Notes under the pieces: generated by a model
Told to the model about the DNA's origin: nothing
What the model saw: only the letters and a program-made list of their open reading frames with translations
The model's database searches: none
From: Ariolimax columbianus
Taxonomy: Eukaryota > Mollusca > Gastropoda > Stylommatophora > Arionidae
Direction of reading: 5' to 3'
Length of the DNA stretch: 64,000 nucleotides
Assembly: GCA_036924085.1 (NCBI GenBank)
Contig: JAVGWX010000004.1
Location: forward strand, 78,632,941-78,696,940
Position numbers and translations under genes: made by a program
Shown: piece after piece, positions 41,001 through 53,000 of the stretch
How positions within the stretch are numbered: the first letter of the stretch is position 1
Layout of the letters: every line of letters starts with the position of its first letter

Positions 41001-44000
41001 CCATGAAAAACATTGCATGTAGTGTGAAAACTAGGGGTGCTCTGTTAACCTTCACAAGACCACACACAAAATCCATGAAAAACATTGCATGTAGTGTGAA
41101 AACTAGAGGTGCTCTGTTAACCTTCACAAGACCACACACAAAATCCATGCAATTTCCTCTGCAGCTGCACTAATTTTCAGAATGCCACGTTTTACTAAGG
41201 TTGTTGACTTTGAGAGCATGTAACCGTTTTATTAGTAGGCCTATAGATATGCTTGTGTTGTGTGTAGTGACAAAAATTAATAAAGAATTTGTTTGGTGTT
41301 AGTTGTTTTTGTTGTGTGTGTATTAGTTTCTGAGATACAAGAAGATGAAGATGAAAATTTATAAAACAGAGCACAAGCATTTTGTTTCATCACCGATTAT
41401 GGAATGTCGCTGCTCAATAAAATGCTTTTAAATAACTACAAAGCACTGATATATTTCTTTATAAGATCAGGATATCTGTTAGTTTCCACTACAAACGTAT
41501 TTATTTCATCTACATAAACAAACTAAACAGATCAACCTCACAAAGATCTTTTGCAACAACTTAACTTCACCATTCTCAATAATGGGCTGGCCCCAATCTG
41601 TGTAAAGAAGATAATAAAGTGTTTCAAATTCATTTTTAATCTAACACAAAGACTTTTCACAGTGATGAAGGAAGTGATGTTTTTAGCAAACAAATAGCCT
41701 TGATTTCTATGTTAGCCCGGATGTCCAAATATGATTAAAACGGTTTATATTTGGTCGTCACTTTGACACAACTTTGGCCATTTCACTGACATTTTTTTCA
41801 GTCGGATAAAAGTGACTAAGGCGTGGTAAAGGTTAAGGATGCCATAATAAGACCACTACATTCAATATCCATTTTATCATCATCTAACATAGGCTAAACT
41901 CCACAACCTCCTGTACCAAAATATTGTTTATCAACTCTAGCATTGACTATCATCTGCTCAATGCTGTTAAACCATTCATAATTTTCTTTCTTTGTTGTCC
42001 TCTATTCCTATTTTTTACAAACGATTGTGTTCATTGCCACAGTGTGATCAAGGTCATTTCATCTCATAGGACGTCTTAGTCTTAGTTGACCTCTACTTCT
42101 ACAGGGGCATAAGCCCCAGTGCAGGTCCCATCTCTGATGGGAGCTGGATGTAGCTAGGAGGAGGATTTCCTGCTTAGCGGGCTAGGCTCTAGCAGCTTAT
42201 TACGCCACTATGGAGGGTGGTTAACTGATGTGCAAGTCTATCTTAATAGACTCAAACACTAGAGCAAAGTAGACCTGTTAGGCGTCATCTATAGCTGCTT
42301 TTAACAAACCACCTAATCATGGCCGGTGTTATGCCATGTCACAGTTAGTCGCCTCTTACGACATGCTCTCTGTGGGGCAGTGGTGTTATGCCATGTCACA
42401 GTTAGTCGCCTCTTAGGACATGCTCTCTGTGGGGCAGTGGTGTTATGCCATGTCACAGTTAGTCGCCTCTTACGACAGGCTCTCTGCGGGGCAGTGGTGT
42501 TATGCCATGACACAGTTAGTCACCTCTTACAACATGCTCTCTGTGGGGCAGTGGTGTTATGCCATGACACAGTTAGTCACCTCTTACAACATGCTCTCTG
42601 TGGGGCAGTGGTATTATGCCATGTCACAGTTAGTCACCTCTTACGACATGCTCTCTGTGGGGCAGTGGTGTTATGCCATGACACAGTTAGTCACCTCTTA
42701 CAACATGCTCTCTGTGGGGCAGTGGTATTATGCCATGTCACAGTTAGTCACCTCTTACGACATGCTCTCTGTGGGGCAGTGATGTTATTCTTGTCCTTGT
42801 CATATACATAGACCCCGGTGGACCACTCATAGCACGTTAACAAAATAATTTGTCATAATGTTGTGTGTATGTTGTTGTTTGCGAATGCCAACAGTAAGAA
42901 GGTTACTCTCTTATGCACCCTGAAAAGGACATTAAGTGGCGGGTTGCAGTAGCTTTCCTCACATCCTGAGCATGCTGATGAAGGTGGACCGAGGTCCTCA
43001 AGGCGGTTGTGCTATGCTTGACTTCATCTGCATGTCACTCACTACTATGAGGATCATGTCGATCCCTAACCTCGTTAACCAGGCTACCATAAAAACAGCC
43101 CATTTCCATGGAGCGCTTCTAGAAAGCCAAAGTGAGGGTCTTGCCCAGTATGTGTTTGCCTGGCCCTGACTAACATGTCTGATCAGTATATTTTGCCAGA
43201 CCAGACATTATTCTTCCTTCCCAATGTTGTGTTCAATAAGTTATCTTTGTGCATGAACCTGCCTCAGTACTTCTTTATTTGTCTTCTTTAGTTTTCATTG
43301 GACTCTTCTATAGAACCACATCTCAGTGATTTTCACTGATTATCTTCATCATTCGTTCTCAAACTATCGCTACCAAACCCTGAAAAGGGCTTTTGCAAGT
43401 AGCAGGATGTAGTTCGGAGAACGGAATGCATTGTGTCATAGTTTACAGCTTGACTGTGATATTTGCACCTTTTGGTCTGACACACCCTTTTTCAGCAGGC
43501 ATTTTTGGGCATCGGGTTAGCCTTTCCTCTTTGATGCCTTCTCTTTAACCAGTTTGCTCTATTACAGCCTGTTATCCAGGATTGCCGTTTGGAGGCGTAG
43601 AAGGGTCTTGGCAGCTCTAGTTTGCTGTCCCTGACGCTAGCAGCCAGCTTTAGGTCCCTGAATGTGGCTAGAATGGTTGTGTGTGGGCCTGAAAACTTCA
43701 CCATGCAAAACAAACATGAACAACTACTACAATGGACTGTAAATACTTTGGCACAGTCTTCCTGCCAGGAGGCTAACCCTAGTGGTGGATCCGTGGAGCA
43801 TAACAGGAAGGATGATAACTTGTATGAGGTGTGCTGGTGGTATTCAATTGGTCATACTATCTACATAGTATTCAACCTTTGGTTCGGAGAAATACAATTA
43901 CTCACTTGGAGGTTTGGAACCATAATTCACTTCAAAAAACTCTCCTTGGGACTCCACACACTTCTTCCAGCAGTACCGCCATTGTTGGAAGTATTTCAGG

Positions 44001-47000
44001 AAGGCCTCTATGGGAATGGAGTACAGCTTGGTCGTCGCATTCCGCAAAGTTATTGACTAAAATTAGGTCATTTTCAGCTTAGGAAACGACTAAAAATTGC
44101 AAGAAGCCATATCAGGACAGTAGGGAGCCTGACAAATCAGAGGACTGTTGTGTTTGGCCAATGAAGTCTGTATCAGATGCGAAGAATGGACGGTTCATGG
44201 TGTAGCTGCCAAGTTCCCATTGTCTACAGGTCTGGTTGTTTGCGGCAAACAACATCACAAAGGCAACAGGGCAGTCAAATAAAATGGTCAACATGACTTT
44301 GCTCGCTTTTTTCAATCTCATAGATGATGAATGTCTCCACTGTGACGACTGCAACTTGTCTTTGGGTCGTCACCAAAAGCCAGTTGAATCCTCCGAATGA
44401 ATTCCATCTATTGCCTAGCTTTTTACTAAAATTTGATACAGCATCACTGCTTAATTCTTTGTGGTGAATTAAAACCCTTTGTGGTGAATTAAAACCCTTT
44501 ATGGTGAATTAAACCCTTTGTGGTGAATTAAAACCCTTTGTGGTGAATTAAAACCCGACGTGCTCACTTCACTCAACACTGAAAGGCTGACTGCCAGTGA
44601 CTGAAACAATCATGGGCGGTAACAAACTTCATGCATGTGCATGTTGGCTCCTTATACCGCCCTTCCGAAGGACATCACCCATGCTTTATTTGTTTCCACA
44701 GAAAAGATTACGGTAGGATACTTTTTGAACACACTTTGTATATATTTGTTGAATTTTTAACTTACAATTTTTATGTGTTTAAAAAAAACATTTTTGTCTT
44801 CATTTTTGCCTTTGCAGTATGAGGAACATATGGTGCTAATGTCCAAGTCTACTGACAGCAGTGAAGGGTTTACCAATAACAACACAAATGATGATGACAG
44901 ATCATCAACACTCAAACCTAAGGTCATTGGACCTTTGGAGATAACAGCAGAACAGGCATGTGCCCATCATCAAATTTGTGCTAAATATTAGTCCGATATC
45001 ATTCAACATCTCATTGACTCTTTCCGTCTTGTCAGACGTTAGTAATTGTGCTTTTAACCTTACGCACGCTACATAATTTATGAAAAAAATTTGACCTAAT
45101 TAATTTTCTTAATTAGTCGCTGTGGTAGTCGTCTTTCAAAATTTGTAACTTTTATGTTTGTTTGTCAATAAATATGATTTTCTGGCGTGTAGATACACAA
45201 TAGCATAACGAACATGTGGGTGTTATTGTTTTTGTTGTATGTTTGTTAGTTTTTGAGATTTAAAAAGATGAAGTTGAAAATTTATGAAAATCTCGGGAAA
45301 AATTTGGACTCGACCACTAGGCCTAGTCGCTTCGATAGAAAACCATGGAAACCACAACAACGTATCGATACTGTGTTTACAATATCGCCACAACTGTTAG
45401 TTTCCAATTCAAACGTAGTTCTTTCATTTAAACAAACAAAATAAACAGATCTACGCGATAAAAATCTTTCTCAACAACCTACTTCCCCTTTCGCAAAAAG
45501 TCGGCTTGCTCCAAACGGCGTATACAAAATTAAAACTGTTCAAAAGCCATTTGCAATCGCACATACGATACTTTAACCGGCAAAATATCGTGTATATATG
45601 GAGGACGTACTCAGCAGTAAAAAATGGCTGTCAGGAAAAACAAATTTTTCCGCACACCGTTTTTGCAGGCCGAGCTGGTTAGAAGAGATCGGACATTGAA
45701 GTGCTACAGGTTAAAAAAGGAATGTAGCTGCAGTCCATGATGATAACGAATGTGATTCGTAAGACCAGTTCTACTTCAGTAGTGTGTGGAATATATTCAT
45801 CAATTTTACTTAATACAGGCTAACTGTCTGACATGGCATAAGGTTAGGTGGTTTGTTTGGAGCAGCAAAGATGGCCCCAAACAGGCTGCGAGTCTACTTT
45901 GCTCTAGTGTTTGAGTCTATTAAGATAAACTCGCACATTGGTTAACCACCGTCCGCAAGCGCTTGTCCCAATGCAGCGGAGTATTAAGCTGCTCCAGCCT
46001 AGCCCGCTAAGCAGGAAACCCTTCACCCGGATACATCCAGCTCATTCCAGAGCTGGAACCTGCACAGGGGCATCTGCTCCTGTAGAAGTACAGGTCGACT
46101 AAGAACTAAAAAGAAGAACTCCCTTGGACCGTAGTCTGATCCTCCGAGGAACAGATCTAGCTTAATCCTAATCAATGGACAAATGGTAATCCACTATATA
46201 TGGTGACAAAAGTGTGTAGTAGACAACAGTGAAGAACTGGACAACGATGTAAGTAAATGCAACAATATGCCCCTGTGACCTGGTCTTGGAAAATCTTTCG
46301 TTAACTCATGTCCTTCTTTAAACATAATTGTCCAGTTCTTCACCGTTGTCTTCGACACACTTTTGTCACAATACACTGCCTGTATTCTGCGATGAATGTC
46401 AACTGATTGACATCCTTCAGCTGTTATAAACCGAATCACCGCTTGCTGATCAACTCTGGACAGATTCCGTATCACACCCGCCATGTTATCAACAGTCTGT
46501 CGAGGGAACTATGAGTCAGGAGAATAATGAAATTTTGCAAACTTGACGGTTGGTATTTGCTGTTTACACCAGAAGTGACATCATCATGCGCATCGTGCGT
46601 ATGTTCACTAGTTCCAGTTCGGTCTGGTTTCATTTGAACACTCCTCGTAGATAGATAGACTCACATGTAGAACCATTGTTTAGTCTCTTGTCCACATTTG
46701 CATTGTCCCTGATGAAGGACACTGAGTTGAAGCACACAATAACAGATGCTATGCTTATTGTTGATGTGTTGTCATTTGTAAGTGTCCTATCCACAGCTCA
46801 GAGTTTGGCCAGGCATTACAGGCAAGCAGCAGCAAGAGATGATCAGCAATGAGGAGTCTACTCTGTACAGCCAGGCCATTCACTATGCTTACAGGATGGT
46901 CTATTTGAGGGTGCCCTTGGATGCTTTAAGGCCCTTCAGGAACATAGCCCAGGATGAAAACAGCACAGCTACAACAAGGTAAGCCTGCGGTTATGATACG

Positions 47001-50000
47001 GCCATAATGCTGCTGAAGATTTACATTTATATCTCAGTCATTTACACACATCAGTTAAAGTGGAAGGTAGCCCAAGTTGTTCACGAATATACATCAGTTA
47101 AAGTTAAGGATTTATAACTGACTAGATTATTATGAACATGTGCTCCAAATATAAAGGTTGATGAGTTAAGACGTTTCTAAAATATAAGCTATTTTTAGTA
47201 TCGTGTCGCTTAATTGGAACCTAATTTGCATAAAATTTTAACATTTTTTACCGTGTAATAATCTTCAACCTCCTAGAGTCCACCAATGTGGTTTAAATTA
47301 ACCTTAACGCAAGATTTTCAATTTTAGGGTCCTAGAGGGGTCTTCTACTTTAATAGTGGGGTGACCATCTTTTAACTGCAATTATGACATCCTGTTGTTC
47401 GTCTGCATCGTGATGGCACATGCAGGACACTTTTGACATCCTTAGCAACCATATTAACAAGTTACAATATAAGAGCACGGTTTTTCTTATATCTATCCCA
47501 CTTTTAAGGTTTTCATTGGAAGCATCCTCGTACATGACATCCAGCAGCACAATAACATCAGTCTCCTTACTCACCCTGTCAGAGTTGCCTAGATTGAAAC
47601 CACACGGAACATTTGGAAACCCCTTAGTCTCCTATTACAATATGCTTGCAAGGCTACAGTGGTTCTGTTCTTTACCTTCCGGGGACCATTTGGGTGTAAT
47701 CATTCGGTGATGTCCATAATTTGATTGTGATGTCATGAATAGCAGTGAGGGCCACTGCTGCCAGGAAACCATGCCTCTGACTTCACACCTTATTCAGGTA
47801 TTTGTCTTAGCAACAATATGTGCCGTATGCGAGAAAGCCAACAATATTCTGTATGCGTCCTGATCTTTTGCAGTGGTATACCACTGGTGTATTTGGTTAG
47901 TCATCTCGACATCGCATAGGTGGGCGACCCCGTGGACATGTACAGGCATATGGTCACAAAAACGTTGTTCTACATGTCCATCTGTTGTCAATAGACGTAC
48001 CACATGCCCAGCCCAACGATGTTTGCGTGATATCGTTGTTTCCACAACGTCCTGAAACAAAGTATCACATTTATTTGTTCCGGATCTTAACTCATATAGA
48101 AATTTTGAGTGTGCGCCGTTCCATTGCTCTCTGTGCTTCTCGGCACCTATTTTGCGCAAGTTCCAGACTTTGCATCCGTAAATCATTGCTGGAATGACCA
48201 TGGAATTGTCCTCACAATATAGCTCAACATAATATTAGACGTTTTTTCAAACTACCATTACAGCATTCTTCCCTTTGCTGAGGTCAGCTGAGGGGATTAT
48301 ATAGGGCCGGGAAATAAAGGCCATTTGCCCTTGTAGTTGTTGTGCTCTTTAGCCTTCTAGTTGCCACATTTTGTTATTACGTCACAAACATTTAGACTTA
48401 CCCATTTTTGGGTAAACCAGTTGTCTTGTAAATTCATGAAATTTCCACAAAGTGTTCCTAACCAGATCGACATATCTGTTAGTTTCCACTACAAATGTAT
48501 TTATAACATCTATATAAACAAACTAAACAGACCTAGCTCAGAATAATCAGTTGCAACAACTTAAATTCATCTCAATCAATAATAGAATAATCTTCCACAT
48601 CCATGTGAAACGGAGAAAAAAATTGTTTAAAGTCAATCTAGCCATCTTGTTGTTTTCAAGACAGAAGGAAGTTGCCTCGTTTTTTTATTCATCCATTTCT
48701 ATAGCAAAAACCAGCGAGTCTTAGTCGACCTGTACTTCTACAGGGGTAGATGCCCCTGTGCAGGTCCCAGCTCTGGCGTGCGCTGGATGTAGCCGTGATG
48801 AGGATTTCCTGCTTAGCTGGCTATGCGCGAGCAGCTTATTACTCCGCTGTGTTGGGACAAATGTCCCAGAGGGAGTTTAACTGATGTGCTAGTTCATCTT
48901 AATAGACTCAAACACTAGAGCAAAGTAGACCCGCAGTCTGTTAGACGCCATCTATGCTGCTCTTAACAAACCACCTAACCATCTCCAACATTATGCCATG
49001 TCACACAGTTAATCGTCTCTTACGACATGCTCTCTGTAGGGCAATGGTGCTATTTTTGTCATAGGAGTATATAAGTATGCCCCATGGCGAATTTATTTTA
49101 CCAATGATTCAGTGAAAGTAAACAGATATCAAGCCTGTGTCTCTTGACTAGGACATCAGAATCCTAATCACTTGGCCACATGCTTCTGATATTTTAAGAC
49201 ATACTCTAATTTATTGAATCTGCTCAACTCAGCGTGGCGGAGAGTGATAGCTTGGATGCAGAGAGTGGATTCTATGAGACCGAACAAGCGGATGTTGCTG
49301 CTGTAGTTACCAAGTTTGTGTCTCGGTTTGTTGACAATGTGTGCAGTGATGGTGGAGTAACTCAGGAGCATCTCAAGTCCCTGCAGCAGATGATACCAGG
49401 TTTGTGTCCTAGCATATCCTCTTGATTAGGTTGGGAACTGTTTTTTTCTTGGAATGCAATCGTTCTATTTTCTTTTTGTAGTTTGGATGTGTTTTTGAAA
49501 TGTAGAAGTTCTATGCTCCTCTTGTAGTTTGAGTCTGTTTTTGGAATGCAGCCGTTCTATGTTCCTCTTGTAGTTTGGGTGTGTTTTTGGAATGTAGAAG
49601 TTCTATGCTCCTCTTGTAGTTTGAGTCTGTTTTTGGAATGCAGCCGTTCTATGTTCCTCTTGTAGTTTGGGTGTGTTTTTGGAATGTAGAAGTTCTATGC
49701 TCCTCTTGTAGTTTGAGTCTGTTTTTGGAATGCAGCCGTTCTATGTTCCTCTTGTAGTTTGGGTGTGTTTTTGGAATGTAGAAGTTCTATGCTCCTCTTG
49801 TAGTTTGAGTCTGTTTTTGGAATGCAGCCGTTCTATGTTCCTCTTGTAGTTTGGGTGTGTTTTTGGAATGTAGAAGTTCTATGCTCCTCTTGTAGTTTGG
49901 GTGTGTTTTTGGAATGCAGCCGTTCTATGTTCCTCTTGTAGTTTGGGTGTGTTTTTGGAATGTAGAAGTTCTATGCTCCTCTTATAGTTTGGGTGTGTTT

Positions 50001-53000
50001 TTGGAATGCAGCCGTTCTATGCTCCTCTTGTAGTTTGGGTGTATTTTTGGAATGCAGCCGTTCTATGCTATTCTTGTAGTTTGGGTGTGTTTTTGGAATG
50101 TAGAAGTTCTATGCTCCTCTTGTAGTTTGGGTGTGTTTTTGGAATGCAGCCGTTCTATGTTCCTCTTGTAGTTTGGGTGTGTTTTTGGAATGTAGAAGTT
50201 CTATGCTCCTCTTGTAGTTTGGGTGTGTTTTTGTAATGCAGCCGTTCTATGCTCCTCTTGTAGTTTAAGTGTTATTGCAAGTGAAGTCAAGTAATCCACC
50301 TAGGCAGTCATGGCCCTTTGCTCGACTGTCCAAGACAACGGTTGATGACAGGAGTCCAAGGCAGCACACAGATGGAGTGGAGATGGCATGTCTCAGCCAG
50401 GTGTTGAGCAGATGGCCCCAGGGATGACTATGATTTCCAGGGACAGATGTAGAAGCTGTCGAGCCAGAGCATTCTGAGAGATGTGGGCCATAAAAAGGTA
50501 ATCAGCAGCGATCAAGCGTGTTCGTGACTAGGTCTTGCTAGCGGACTCCATGGATATGTTGTTTGTTGCACATGTGGAAGATCCCGGGCCTCATCCGATC
50601 CCCCAGTAAGACTGAACCATGCAACAGGATTGGAATTATATTGGATTTATATAGACACAGGTACTATAGTATAATATATACTAAGGAAGAGGTAGCTGCA
50701 GTGATAAAGACATTGAGAAGAGGGAAGGCGGCTGGCGTGGACAATATACCAGCAGAGCTCTTACAGGCAGGTGGGGAGGTAGTGGTGGAAGACCTGACAC
50801 ACATCTGCAACAAAATATTGGCGACAGGAAACTGGCCGGACTTATGGACAAAATCAGTGGTTAAACCACAGCGATATGCGCCTGACCTGGTCTCGGAAGA
50901 TCTTTCGTTAACTCACGTCCTTCTTTAAACATCATCGTCCAGTTCTTCACCGTTATCTTCAACACACTTTTGTCACCATACTTTGCCTGCATTCTGCGAT
51001 GAATGTCAACTGGTCGACATTCTTCAGCTGTTTGAAACCGAATCACCGCTCGCTGATCAACTCTAGATGGATTCCGTATCACACCCACCATGTTGTCAAT
51101 AATCTGCTGAGGAAACTATGAGTCGGAGGATAATTAAATTTTGCAAACTTGACGTTTGGTATGTGCTGTTTACACCACAAGTGACATCATCATGTGCATC
51201 GTACGATGTTCACTTGTTCCAGTTTTGTCCGGTTTCATTTGAACACGCCTCATATGTAGCACTGCCTTTGAATCATTTCGTTATTCAGCCAGCACATGAA
51301 AATATTCTCCAGGTGTGGTTGCCATGCATATTGAAACTTTGGAGGATGTTAACAAGGAAAGCAAACGACTGCCTCCATTACAGAAGGTAGGTTTTGCCTC
51401 ACAACCTTTCCTGTGCAAAGTAGAAGTAGAAATACTTACCTCAATAGAAAGTATTTATTGAGTATTCTTACTAATCATTTGGAGCATGTAGCCGCAGTCT
51501 GTCGCCAATACATATTTTGAATGATCCTGAGGTCCTTGCCATCAATATGTAAACATTTCAGCATTTGAGTGAGCTCCATATTTTTGCCCTTTTTAATGCT
51601 TTAACATAATCTATGAAACACAGATATACGTCTACTTCATCTCAACGGCTCTCTCAATTATCTTATAATGTATTTGGCGTTGTTTGTGCCCTTGCCTTCC
51701 ATGAACCCGCACTGCTCATGGCCAATTTCTGGTTTTATTAGAATTAAATATTCTTTAATAATTCTTACTACCCATTCAGTTCTGTTGAGAATTGATGTCA
51801 TTGCACTCTGAGCAAACCTATAGGTGTTCAATCCCTCACAGCACACATCGAAGGGTATAAACACTTACTGTCCTATAGCTCACTGGTCATATGCACTTCT
51901 GCTCCCTCCTCTCAGGCACCCATATCTGCTGGACCCACATTTGATTTCAAAATTGTGCAATTTGTGCATTAGCAGTTCATCAGTTGTAGTGTCTTCATCC
52001 ATTCACCATTGATCAACTACAAAATGTCACATCTGTCAATGTCCATGTCCCCACTACTGCTATCTTTGGGAGCCGAGTGTCAGCTCTCATTTCTGGAAAC
52101 AGGATGAAGATGCTGAGCTGCAGCGGTCAGTCACCAAAACTGACTGCCAGCACCAGGGCCAACGATCCAGAGCTGCCAAGACCTTTCTCCGCCTCCGTGT
52201 GGTGATCCTGGATAACAGGCTGCAACAGGACAGACTGGGTAAGGAGAATGTATCGAAGAGGGAAGGCTAATCTCGCAACAAAGACTGCCATGCTGAAGTC
52301 AGATGTGTCGGACCGAAAGATGCAAATATCACAGTCAAGCTGTAGACTACGACACAACGCATTCCATTCTCCGGACTATATACTGTTACTTGCATAGCCC
52401 TTTTCAAGGCTTGGTAGTGGGAGTTTGAGAACAAATGAAGAAGTAGTATGCATGCTACTTAATGATGTTGAAGACACAAACTCACACTTATCACTTATGT
52501 ACTCACTTCAGATCTTTCCCTCATCTATTATAACACATGTCATATCCTCACAGTCCAAGATTCAACAGCCATTGCTGCTGCCAGGAGAGGAGGTTGTCAT
52601 GGAGGGTCTGCGGGCATACCTCTTGGCAGACGGACGCGAGGTAGGATCGAGAGGGACCATGGGTGGTCCCAGTTTGTTACCAGCTGAGGGTGCAGTCTTT
52701 CTTACAACCTATCGGATCATCTTCAGAGGCATGCCCTGTGATCCTTTTGGTATGTTTGATTCTTGAATGTTTACAAATAGGGCGTTGATGCCGAGACTTC
52801 CATTGGTGGCATACCACCTTCATGATTTTTGTTGTATTTACATATTAGTCTGCTACTATTTACTCATTATCTTCTGTATTTTTTTCTTATTATCTTTTTT
52901 TATTTCACTATTATCTTTCTTTATTATTATATTTATGTGTTGTGTTCTTCTTATAATCATTGTCTTTGATTATTTTCTTCTTAATAATTATTATTGTCTT

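Noticed and set aside
42326..42811. Open frame of 161 residues with a [22 protein letters not shown] repeat
   Set aside because: It is a 57-bp tandem repeat (multiple of three) within a dispersed element; both strands are open. No gene signal.
44956..44999. Read-through of exon 44818-44955 to the stop at 44989 as an alternative end
   Set aside because: Frame joins perfectly to the next exon with a GC donor, and the family continues there. A minor short isoform cannot be excluded.
52644..52660. Internal donor GAG|GTAGGA in exon 52554-52749
   Set aside because: The protein alignment with the SBF GRAM domain continues in frame through it; splicing there would drop conserved residues.
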